Assembly (NCBI GenBank): GCA_937871115.1
Contig: CALMXW010000021.1
Location: 1 to 7,670 of the forward strand
Source: an uncultured bacterium
Lineage (GTDB): Bacteria > Patescibacteriota > Minisyncoccia > Phycocordibacterales > CAIJYI01
DNA: 7,670 nucleotides
Direction: 5' to 3'
In this document: positions 1 to 6,676 of the stretch, piece after piece
Numbering within the stretch: position 1 is the first letter of the stretch
Layout: every line of letters begins with the position of its first letter
Made by a program: the position numbers and the translations under genes
Notes under the pieces: model-generated
What the model was told of the DNA's origin: nothing
The model's input: the letters and a program-made list of their open reading frames with translations, nothing else
Databases searched by the model: none

Positions 1-1649
1 TTTCTTTCTTTTTCCTGTTCTTCTTTGGCGTTTTCCTGATCATTCCCCGGCTGGATGGAAGAGTACAACTCAAAAGTCGGATTTTCATCAGCGGTAAAAC
101 CCTCTTTTGAGGCATTGAAGACACGCTCTTTCCTAATTTCTTTTTTCTCAAGCCGATCAGCTTCGTTTTGAGAAGCCAGCTTATCGAGATCAATATCAGA
201 GCTCACATCATATTCAATCTCCATATTCATTCCATCGAGAAATACCGACGGCGGGTCGATGACAGGGAGAGATTGTACACTCACCTGAATTTTCGAGATA
301 TCTTCCCACGGAAGAACCGGGATCTCGAAATCTGCTTCCTCCCAGTTTGTCTTTGAGACTTTCCCCAGGCTTACCCAATCTTTTCCGTCCAATGTGTAGA
401 GCACTTCAAGGAAGTCACTTTCTGGAGTTGGTTCTGGAGCGACTGACTCTTCTGCTGTCACAATTTCGGTCGTCGAGGCGGACGAGGTAGCCAGGGGGTC
501 GCTCGAAACATCCGTGTCTGTGGATACAGAAGTTGTGGTGGACACAGGCTCTGAGGCTGGGGCTTCTGGCGCAGGGGTTTCGTCATCACCATCTCCAAAA
601 ATTTTGGAGAATATACTTGCGGCAAGGCTCGGTTCCGGTTTTGACTCTGGTGCGGGCTCGGCAGGAGGAGCGGCCTGCATCACCGAAGTTGTAGAGCTCT
701 CTGTTTGGATTATGCTGGTCGTATCAACCCCTGGATCTTCGGAGGCAACCTCTGCAGCAAAAACAGACGTGAAAATCTTTTCCAAAAATGACGTTGGCGC
801 AGAATCTACTGGTGCAGGTGCCGGAGCTGCTGGCTCTGGAGTAGGCGCAGAAGCTTCTGCGGGTGCGGGGATGGGATCAGGAGTTGCGGCGGGCAGATCA
901 GGTACAGATGCCGGGGTTTCTTCTGGTGAAGAAGTTTCTGTACTCGGAGAATCTTCTCCGCTTTTTTCTTCCGGTACTGGTGCGACTTCTGACTCCGTAA
1001 CCTTCAGTTCTGTTTTTGACGATTCATCAGCGTCAATGACTTGCGTAATAGCATCTGTGCTTGAAGCAAAGTTGTCTGTGGCGGTAATTGTTTCTGCCTG
1101 GGAGCTTTCTTGATTTTGTGTTCCAGAAAAACCAGGAAGTTCACGCTCGCCAATAAACCAAGAAAGTTTCAAATGAATTTTTTTAGGAACAGAATTTTCT
1201 GGAACCTCTCCTTGGAAATTACTACAGAAAATCTGCGCTGCTGCACCACGAAGTACCGCAGAATTATCTCCGGTAAAATCAGTCGGGCTAGGATTCTCAC
1301 CTATGTCCGGTTCGCCCTGCGCATTTTGAGGATTTTCCCAACCACCGAGACAGTTTGCGGGATAAAGATTTGTTATCGTCGCAGTACTGTAGTGAAGGAA
1401 AAGAACAAGAGAAAGAAAGGCCACGACAGCTCCGATAACAGTCTTCGGATAATCAGCAAGGAGAATGCGCGCCAGTCTTGCGAGATCGTGAAATATTGCA
1501 CGAAGAAAGAAAAAAACATTCCCAAGCATCCGGCGCAAGACGAAAAAGGCCTCGTGCTTCTTCCGAGTTTTTTGCGGGTGTGGTTTTGATTTTACTTCTT
1601 GCCGTGGTCGGATAGCATCCACCGACCGCCGGGTTGGTTCCCGCGCCAT
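1..1649 (-). CDS. Large single-pass surface protein with Pro/Ala/Ser/Thr/Glu-rich linker (partial, C-terminus beyond left edge)
   Basis: An open minus-strand frame runs from ATG at 1649 to the left edge (549 codons plus two bases) with no stop, so the C-terminus is missing. An in-frame TAA lies just upstream of the ATG, which fixes the start region. Residues 1-70 are basic and probably cytoplasmic. Residues 71-87 (VIGAVVAFLSLVLFLHY) form one membrane segment, so the rest should be outside. Residues 104-168 begin with WENPQNAQGEPD and run into beta-like strands (IFCSNFQGEVP, KKIHLKLSWFIG). Residues 170-410 are low-complexity Pro/Ala/Ser/Thr/Glu. Residues 411-480 resume with FLEVLYTLDGKDWVSLGKV and end in VFLDGMNMEIEY, which resembles the second half of a galactose-binding-like beta-sandwich. 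Residues 485-515 are charged and helical, and a further domain may start near 515. The domain assignment is by pattern only; function is unknown. It lies downstream of the TraG-like ATPase gene but behind a terminator, so it is probably transcribed separately. The coding reading is supported by uninterrupted sense and coherent domain architecture. Confidence 0.85.
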   Translation of the reverse strand, partial: MAREPTRRSVDAIRPRQEVKSKPHPQKTRKKHEAFFVLRRMLGNVFFFLRAIFHDLARLARILLADYPKTVIGAVVAFLSLVLFLHYSTATITNLYPANCLGGWENPQNAQGEPDIGENPSPTDFTGDNSAVLRGAAAQIFCSNFQGEVPENSVPKKIHLKLSWFIGERELPGFSGTQNQESSQAETITATDNFASSTDAITQVIDADESSKTELKVTESEVAPVPEEKSGEDSPSTETSSPEETPASVPDLPAATPDPIPAPAEASAPTPEPAAPAPAPVDSAPTSFLEKIFTSVFAAEVASEDPGVDTTSIIQTESSTTSVMQAAPPAEPAPESKPEPSLAASIFSKIFGDGDDETPAPEAPASEPVSTTTSVSTDTDVSSDPLATSSASTTEIVTAEESVAPEPTPESDFLEVLYTLDGKDWVSLGKVSKTNWEEADFEIPVLPWEDISKIQVSVQSLPVIDPPSVFLDGMNMEIEYDVSSDIDLDKLASQNEADRLEKKEIRKERVFNASKEGFTADENPTFELYSSIQPGNDQENAKEEQEKER

Positions 1650-1658
1650 ATCCCTATT

Positions 1659-1664
1659 ATTTTA
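1659..1664 (-). promoter_or_regulatory. Candidate -10 box for the surface-protein gene
   Basis: On the minus strand TAAAAT ends nine bases before the ATG at 1649, which would place the transcript start about three bases ahead of the start codon. No recognisable -35 box is present at 17 or 18 bases. The bases between are TAATAGGGAT. The AGGG in them is too close to the ATG for a normal ribosome-binding site. The call rests on position and similarity to the other two gene starts in the window. The region is AT-rich, so a chance match is quite possible. Confidence 0.3.
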
Positions 1665-1710
1665 CATCAAAAAAAGCGTTTCCGGAATGTGAAAAACTTT
1701 AGAAAACACA

Positions 1711-1743
1711 TACAAAAACCACGCAAGGAACGTGGTTTTTGTA
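1711..1743 (-). terminator. Rho-independent terminator after the TraG-like gene
   Basis: A perfect 13-base-pair inverted repeat (TACAAAAACCACG pairing with CGTGGTTTTTGTA) surrounds a seven-base loop. It begins five bases after the TGA stop of the ATPase gene on the minus strand. The GC core CCACG/CGTGG is flanked by an A-run and a T-run that extend the stem, and more T-rich sequence follows on the minus strand. The symmetric shape could act in both directions, but only minus-strand genes flank it. It separates the ATPase gene from the surface-protein gene. Confidence 0.8.
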
Positions 1744-1748
1744 AAACT

Positions 1749-3800
1749 TCATTTTTCCTCTACTTTGAGCAAGGATCGCAAAATTTCTTCGGGAATTTCT
1801 TTTGGCTTATGTACTCTTGTTGTCGTCTTTTCCGATGTGTCAGGCTCTTTCTCGGACTTCTTGCTTCCCTGTGCTTCATCTTGGCCTTTGTTTTCTGGAG
1901 ATTCTCTTTTTTCTTCCGTTTGTGCCTCTGCTTCTGCTTTTCGAGCCTTCATAGCACTTTCGAGTGCATCCTTCAGGGCATTTTTATTTTCCGGGGATTG
2001 AGTTTTTGGCCCGAGCGGAGATGGATTTTGCTTGAGAGAGTCCAATGAAACCGCTTTTTCTTCCGGTTTTTTAATTTCTTCGTACTTTCTCTCTTCCCTT
2101 CTTTCTTCAGGGCGTGGCGATGACCGATACTCCGGGGTATGCGAGTCTCTTTCGAAACGGCGAGATGACTCGTGGCTTACTGGGTTTGTTTGCCGGGGTG
2201 TCTGCGTTGGTTCTTCTCCAGAGGCGGCCTTTATCGCTTCCGCAAGGGGCTTGTGTGAAAATTCCCGTCGTGGTGGTCTCTCTGCTTGCGTGGTGCCCTG
2301 TGAATGCACGCGCTCTGTATTAGTATTACGAGAATATTCCCTCACTGGCTCTCTATGCTGATCTCTGGGTTGCTGTGTTTCCCTTGGAGGAAATTCTCTT
2401 TTGGGCTGATCTCTCACGACCTGCACTTCGGAGGCCTGTGATTCTGTCCGAGACGTGGATTGAGAGCCGAGTGGAGAGCTCGCGGGGGTAGTAGCCGGTG
2501 GCGCAGCGAAATTTTGCGTATGCCAATCAGCAATATCTTTTTCCACCTCTTCTCGAGGGCGAGCATAGAACTTTTGGGAGTGCTCAATAATTTCTTCACG
2601 ATACGAAACTGCCGGGCGAGCAATAGGCGGCACGGTGACAGCAGAAAACGGCTTGGAAGACACACCCTCTATCATGAGGCGCAAATAAATCTGCCGTTTG
2701 TCGAGATTCACAATATCTTCGGCCAGAAAAGTGGGGGCAAATTCTTTTTCCAAAACCTCCGCGTCGTACGAGCCCACGCGAAATGTAATGAATGTGCCCA
2801 CATTGCCAAACACCGCGTCGCGCACCTCCTCTGGCATTTGCTCGATATACTGGTGAGCAATAGTGAGTGAGAGCTTATATTTTCGAGCTTCTGAAAGAAT
2901 GTCGGCGAAAGATTCGTTGGCAAAAGACTGAAATTCGTCGACATAGAAATAAAACGGTGGGCGGCTCTCTATCTCCGCACGGGTGAGGTCGGCGCGCGAC
3001 ATAGCGGCAAGGTAAATCTTGGTCACGAGCATAGATCCGATGAGGTTTGCATTCTGCTCCCCCATCTTGCCCTTCGAGAGATTCATAATGAGGATCTTTT
3101 TCTTGTCCATCACTTCGCGAATATCGAAGGTGGATTTCGACTGCCCGATGATATTTCGAATGATAGGATTGGAAACAAATTGTCCGATTTTATTTTGAAT
3201 CGCGGGAGTGGCCTCCTGGGTGTAGCGGTCGGTATACTTTGCAAACTCATCTACCCAAAAAGATTTTACCGTCGGGTCGGTCACATACTCGACGACTTTT
3301 TTTCGATACTCTTTGTCCACCAGCATGCGATTCACAGAAAGAAGTGTCGCGCCCGGATACTCGAGGAGAGCGAGCATGGTGTTGCCGAGAATGTACTCCA
3401 TACGTGCACTCCATGCATCTACCCAGATTTTCTTGAATGCGCTCATGAGGCCGTTTGCCACGAGATGCCGTTTGTCTTTCCCCACGTCCTCCATCACATT
3501 GAAGGACACCGGGTGGTCCACATCAAACGGGGCGAAGTAGATGACGTCATTCACTCGCTCTTTCGGAACATAGTCGAGAAGCGCTTCGGCCGAGCCACCG
3601 TGCGGGTCGATAAAACCCATGCCTTCGCCGTTTTGGATATCTTGTATCGCCATGTTTTCGAGCATGGTAGATTTTCCCATACCCGTTTTCCCGATGACAT
3701 ACATGTGCCGATCGCGATCGCTCCCTTTGATACCAAACGGGGTGCGCGAATTTCGAAAATCCGCTTCGCCGAAATAAGTAATATTATTCTTTTCCGCCAT
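1749..3800 (-). CDS. VirD4/TraG-like type IV secretion DNA-transfer ATPase with long disordered C-terminal tail
   Basis: A 683-residue protein of the RecA-like/AAA+ DNA-pumping superfamily that includes VirD4, TraG and TrwB. Members hydrolyse ATP to move or recruit DNA at a membrane channel. Walker A is GKTGMGKST at 37-45. FIDPHGG lies at 63-69, a form common in this family. Walker B is YFYVDEFQ at 284-291, with D288 and E289 as the likely Mg-binding and catalytic pair. A downstream AHQY motif at 315-318 matches the conserved glutamine region after Walker B. No membrane helix is visible, unlike classical VirD4, so it would be soluble or docked through a partner. Residues 430-683 are low-complexity, rich in Arg, Glu, Pro, Ser and Gln, and end in a short predicted helix (PKEIPEEILRSLLKVEE). 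An upstream GTG at 3845 would add 15 residues but overlaps the putative promoter. ATG at 3800 is preferred because MAEKNNITYFGEADFRN resembles a normal family N-terminus. No VirB4, relaxase or pilus gene is in the window. The ATPase core is secure; the substrate is inferred. Confidence 0.9.
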   Translation of the reverse strand: MAEKNNITYFGEADFRNSRTPFGIKGSDRDRHMYVIGKTGMGKSTMLENMAIQDIQNGEGMGFIDPHGGSAEALLDYVPKERVNDVIYFAPFDVDHPVSFNVMEDVGKDKRHLVANGLMSAFKKIWVDAWSARMEYILGNTMLALLEYPGATLLSVNRMLVDKEYRKKVVEYVTDPTVKSFWVDEFAKYTDRYTQEATPAIQNKIGQFVSNPIIRNIIGQSKSTFDIREVMDKKKILIMNLSKGKMGEQNANLIGSMLVTKIYLAAMSRADLTRAEIESRPPFYFYVDEFQSFANESFADILSEARKYKLSLTIAHQYIEQMPEEVRDAVFGNVGTFITFRVGSYDAEVLEKEFAPTFLAEDIVNLDKRQIYLRLMIEGVSSKPFSAVTVPPIARPAVSYREEIIEHSQKFYARPREEVEKDIADWHTQNFAAPPATTPASSPLGSQSTSRTESQASEVQVVRDQPKREFPPRETQQPRDQHREPVREYSRNTNTERVHSQGTTQAERPPRREFSHKPLAEAIKAASGEEPTQTPRQTNPVSHESSRRFERDSHTPEYRSSPRPEERREERKYEEIKKPEEKAVSLDSLKQNPSPLGPKTQSPENKNALKDALESAMKARKAEAEAQTEEKRESPENKGQDEAQGSKKSEKEPDTSEKTTTRVHKPKEIPEEILRSLLKVEEK

Positions 3801-3808
3801 GTGATTTA

Positions 3809-3817
3809 ATAATATCA
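3809..3817 (-). promoter_or_regulatory. Extended -10 promoter for the TraG-like gene
   Basis: On the minus strand TGATATTAT fits the extended -10 pattern TGnTATAAT with one mismatch. Its last base is nine positions before the ATG at 3800, so transcription would start about two bases ahead of the start codon. No good -35 hexamer lies at 17 or 18 bases and no Shine-Dalgarno sequence precedes the ATG. The message would be effectively leaderless if this promoter is real. Confidence 0.45.
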
Positions 3818-3846
3818 AAACTCTTATACAAAATACAGGCACCACA

Positions 3847-3855
3847 TGTTATCAT
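3847..3855 (+). promoter_or_regulatory. Extended -10 promoter for the P-type ATPase gene
   Basis: TGTTATCAT fits TGnTATAAT with one mismatch and ends seven positions before the ATG at 3862. Standard spacing would put +1 on the A of the start codon. The bases between (AGCCTC) contain no Shine-Dalgarno sequence. A weak -35 candidate (TACAAA, three of six) lies at 3827-3832 with a 17-base spacer. Together with the divergent box at 3809-3817, this makes the 61-base gap a compact back-to-back promoter region. Confidence 0.45.
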
Positions 3856-3861
3856 AGCCTC

Positions 3862-6561
3862 ATGGACACTCCCTGGCACAAGCAGACAATCACTGAGCTC
3901 ATGAAAAACCTCTCATCGAGAGAGTACGGACTCACGAGCGAAGAAGCAAAAGAACGACTCGAAAAATACGGAGCAAATATTCTCCCAGAGGGGCAGAGGG
4001 AAAGCCTCTTTTCTATCTTTCTCCATCAGTTTAAAAGCCCCCTTATTTATCTCTTGTGCATCGCTGCGCTTATCATCTTACTTCTCGATGAAGCGACAGA
4101 TGCTGGTATAATCTTCTTCGTCCTTATCTTTAATGCCATCATAGGGACCATACAAGAGGGGAAGGCGCAAAATACTCTCCTTGCTCTTAAAAAGTTCTCA
4201 CAGACGAATGCTACGGTTTTTCGCGATGGGAACGAAGAGGTTATCCCTGACAGCGATGTCGTAGTGGGAGATGTTATCGCACTCATCGCAGGAGAAAAGA
4301 TTCCCGCCGATGCTCGCATTATTATTGCTAATAATCTTAAATCAAACGAATCGGCCCTTACCGGAGAATCAGAGCCGGTACACAAAATTTCAGAAGAGAT
4401 ACCAAACGACAACATCTCTTTGGGTGACCAGAAAAACATGGTCTTCAAAGGGACAAATATTGTCGCCGGAAACGGAAAAGCACTGGTCGTGTCCACGGGT
4501 AGCAATACTCACTTTGGGGGAATAGCCCAAAAAATACTTGGTATCGAGAGTGAGATGCCACTGCAGAAAAATATCGCTTCCCTTTCGCGGGCGATTATTA
4601 TTGCTGTTGCTTGCATAAGTCTTTTCATCTTCCTGGCGGGGATCGCAGGGGGCAACAGTGCGAGAGAAATGTTTGCCATCGTGGTATCTCTTTCTGTTTC
4701 AATAATTCCCGAGGGTCTACCCGTGGTCGTGACACTCATTCTTGCCACAGGCGTCTGGCGTATGAGCAAACAAAATGCTCTTGTAAAAAAACTCCAGGCG
4801 GTAGAGAGTCTCGGGCAGGCGCAAGTTATTGCGGTAGACAAGACGGGGACGATTACCAAAAATGAGCTTTCGATACAAAAAGTATATGTAGAAGGAAAGA
4901 CGTTCGATGTTTCCGGGATTGGGTACGAACCTAAGGGCGAGATCTCTCTTGCCGGAGAGACAATAGACGCCGTGAATCATCCCGAACTTCTTTTTGCAGG
5001 GAAGATTGCCGCTTTCTGCGCTGATGCAAACACGACCTTCCTTCCCGAACGCCAAGAATGGCGGATCACCGGCGACCCGACCGAAGCAGCGATGCTCGTA
5101 TTTTCTCAAAAGCTCGGCTTTCACAAAGAAGAACTCGAGAGTGAATCCCCCGTCGTGGCTGAAATTCCCTTCGACTACTCTATCAAGTATCACGCAATGG
5201 TACACAACGTGAGCGGAAAAAAACTTCTCACGGTCGTGGGAGCACCAGAGACTATATTGGGACTCTCTGAAAAAATCTGGCATGGTGGCAAGAGCCACCC
5301 CCTCTCTCAGGAAGAACGGAATGATGTTGAAAATCAGATAAAAGAAATGTCGAGTAATGGACTGCGCGTCATTGCTTTCGCTGAAACCCATGACGTCCCC
5401 GAGCTTTTAGAGCCGACCGCCATCAGCAATATCACTTTTGTGGGACTTTTTGGGATCAAAGACACCTTGCGGCCCGAAGCGTCTGCTGCTGTAGAGCGCG
5501 CAGAGTCTTCGGGTATCCGTGTTGTCATGATCACCGGAGACCATGTCCTCACTGCCCAAGCCATCGCGAAAGAAGCCGGTATTTATCACGACGGCGACCA
5601 CGTCCTCACGGGAAAAGATGTCGAGACCCTAACACCCGAAGAACTTGGAAAAAAACTCCCCCAAACAACAGTCTTTGCCCGAGTAAACCCCGAACACAAG
5701 CTCAAGATTATCGACGCATACAAAGCCTGCGGGATCACTATTGCCATGACAGGCGATGGAGTAAACGATGCACCGTCGCTCGTTGCCGCAGATCTCGGTA
5801 TTGCTATGGGAAAAATAGGTACAGAAGTTGCAAAAGAAGCTGCCGATATTGTGCTCTTGGACGACAATTTTGGAAGTATCATTTCCGCTGTAGAAGAAGG
5901 TCGGAGTATTTACCGTACTATTAAAAAAGTTATTCTCTATCTCTTTTCCACCAGTATCGGTGAAGTCCTGGTTATTGCCGGAGCACTCTTCCTCGGATAT
6001 CCCCCTCCGCTTCTCGCCGCGCAAATCATCTGGCTCAATTTTGTCACCGACGGATTTCTCGATATAGCGCTCGCCATGGAGCCAAGAGAAAAAGGACTCA
6101 TCTATAAAAAATTCAAGAAGCCATCAAAATACATTGTAGACAAACTCATGCTTTACCGAATGTTTGTCATGGCTCTCCCCATGATGATCGGGACACTCTA
6201 CCTCTTCAGCCAATACCATCAGGAAGGGGCAGACATGAGCAAAGCATGGACCATCTCACTTACCACCCTCGCCGTTTTCCAGTGGTTTAATGCTTGGAAT
6301 TGCCGTTTTGAAGATAAATCTATTTTCCGATCCAATCCTTTTTCCAATCCATTCCTTATCTTTGCGACCCTTATCGTCATGGCCCTCCAGATGCTCGCTA
6401 TCTACCACCCTGCCTTTCAATCTTTCCTCCATACTTCCCCACTCACACTTTCTGAATGGCTTGTTATTATCCCAGTGGCCTCGAGTATTATTTTTGCTGA
6501 GGAGCTCCGTAAGTTTCTTACAAAAAGAGATACAAAAAAGCCACTACCTATGCTAGGCTAG
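3862..6561 (+). CDS. P2-type cation-transporting P-type ATPase (probable Ca2+ pump)
   Basis: A complete 899-residue P-type ATPase, a usual length for the P2 group. It would export a cation across the cytoplasmic membrane through an aspartyl-phosphate cycle. Visible in order: N-terminal cation-ATPase domain (about 5-60), membrane pair M1-M2 (58-98), actuator loop with TGES at 167-170, M3-M4 (242-296) with PEGLP at 283-287, phosphorylated D326 in DKTGT, nucleotide domain with GAPE at 460-463, MITGD at 556-560, GDGVNDAP at 631-638, and M5-M10 from about 688 to 885. Compared with SERCA, site II residues are kept (E284, N726, D730; also T729 and E701). The M5 Asn is Ser (S698) and the M8 Glu is Gln (Q807), so one Ca2+ per cycle is likely. 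This alignment was made by eye; Na+ or another cation is not excluded. The lysine of the usual KGAPE is Val (V459). ATG at 3862 has no Shine-Dalgarno sequence but a -10 box sits right before it. The stop is TAG, 8 bases before the tRNA. Confidence 0.95.
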   Translation: MDTPWHKQTITELMKNLSSREYGLTSEEAKERLEKYGANILPEGQRESLFSIFLHQFKSPLIYLLCIAALIILLLDEATDAGIIFFVLIFNAIIGTIQEGKAQNTLLALKKFSQTNATVFRDGNEEVIPDSDVVVGDVIALIAGEKIPADARIIIANNLKSNESALTGESEPVHKISEEIPNDNISLGDQKNMVFKGTNIVAGNGKALVVSTGSNTHFGGIAQKILGIESEMPLQKNIASLSRAIIIAVACISLFIFLAGIAGGNSAREMFAIVVSLSVSIIPEGLPVVVTLILATGVWRMSKQNALVKKLQAVESLGQAQVIAVDKTGTITKNELSIQKVYVEGKTFDVSGIGYEPKGEISLAGETIDAVNHPELLFAGKIAAFCADANTTFLPERQEWRITGDPTEAAMLVFSQKLGFHKEELESESPVVAEIPFDYSIKYHAMVHNVSGKKLLTVVGAPETILGLSEKIWHGGKSHPLSQEERNDVENQIKEMSSNGLRVIAFAETHDVPELLEPTAISNITFVGLFGIKDTLRPEASAAVERAESSGIRVVMITGDHVLTAQAIAKEAGIYHDGDHVLTGKDVETLTPEELGKKLPQTTVFARVNPEHKLKIIDAYKACGITIAMTGDGVNDAPSLVAADLGIAMGKIGTEVAKEAADIVLLDDNFGSIISAVEEGRSIYRTIKKVILYLFSTSIGEVLVIAGALFLGYPPPLLAAQIIWLNFVTDGFLDIALAMEPREKGLIYKKFKKPSKYIVDKLMLYRMFVMALPMMIGTLYLFSQYHQEGADMSKAWTISLTTLAVFQWFNAWNCRFEDKSIFRSNPFSNPFLIFATLIVMALQMLAIYHPAFQSFLHTSPLTLSEWLVIIPVASSIIFAEELRKFLTKRDTKKPLPMLG

Positions 6562-6564
6562 TGG
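6534..6564 (-). terminator. Probable Rho-independent terminator for the AI-2E-family gene
   Basis: Read on the minus strand, CCACTA-G-CCTA pairs with TAGG-TAGTGG around the loop GCA. This gives ten base pairs with one bulged G, followed by C and TTTTTT. On the plus strand the hairpin has an A-run before it and no T-run after it, so it should act on minus-strand transcripts. It overlaps the last codons and the TAG stop of the P-type ATPase. A minus-strand message from the AI-2E-family gene would run antisense through the tRNA before reaching it. The stem has moderate GC content, so strength is uncertain. Confidence 0.5.
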
Positions 6565-6569
6565 GAGTA

Positions 6570-6654
6570 GCCGGGGTGGCGAAATTGGTAGACGCACTTG
6601 CCTTAGGAGCAAGCGGAGCGATCCATGGAGGTTCGAGTCCTCTCCCCGGCACCA
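6570..6654 (+). tRNA. tRNA-Leu (anticodon UAG), CCA encoded
   Basis: The seven-base acceptor stem GCCGGGG/CCCCGGC closes the molecule, followed by discriminator A6651 and an encoded CCA at 6652-6654. The D arm has the GCG/CGC stem with GG in its loop. The anticodon stem CTTGC/GCAAG holds the loop CTTAGGA, giving anticodon TAG at 6604-6606, which reads CUN leucine codons. The long variable arm (GGA/TCC stem, loop GCGA) is the class II form expected of tRNA-Leu. The T arm has GGAGG/CCTCT around TTCGAGT. It starts 8 bases after the P-type ATPase stop, so it may be read through from that gene; no convincing separate promoter was found (only a weak TATGCT at 6549-6554). Confidence 0.97.
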
Positions 6655-6676
6655 ATATTTTGTTAAGGCCTTTGTT

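Noticed and set aside
514..1113. Plus-strand frame rich in Gly, Ala and Ser (199 codons)
   Set aside because: It is the complement of the Pro/Ala/Ser/Thr/Glu-rich linker of the minus-strand surface protein. Low-complexity GC-biased codons keep opposite frames open, and the minus frame has a membrane segment and beta-like domains.
1749..1751. Possible TGA recoding as in Gracilibacteria
   Set aside because: Reading through the TGA gives an implausible sequence running straight into a strong terminator hairpin, so TGA is a normal stop here.
3180..3809. Plus-strand frame of 209 codons opposite the TraG-like gene
   Set aside because: It lies wholly antisense to the ATPase core including Walker A, has no recognisable motif, and crosses the minus-strand start.
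3801..3845. 15-residue N-terminal extension of the TraG-like protein from GTG at 3845
   Set aside because: It would cover the extended -10 box, has no ribosome-binding site, and adds an odd hydrophobic stretch before a good family-like N-terminus at 3800.
4717..5391. Minus-strand frame of 224 codons inside the P-type ATPase
   Set aside because: It is antisense to the phosphorylation and nucleotide domains of an intact pump and shows no domain of its own.
6570..6654. tRNA-Leu 3' end as an integration (att) site
   Set aside because: No integrase, no direct repeat of the tRNA end and no foreign-looking segment is visible; ordinary genes lie on both sides.
6664..6671. AAGGCCTT palindrome between the tRNA and the AI-2E gene
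   Set aside because: It has no loop or T-run and is short enough to be chance.
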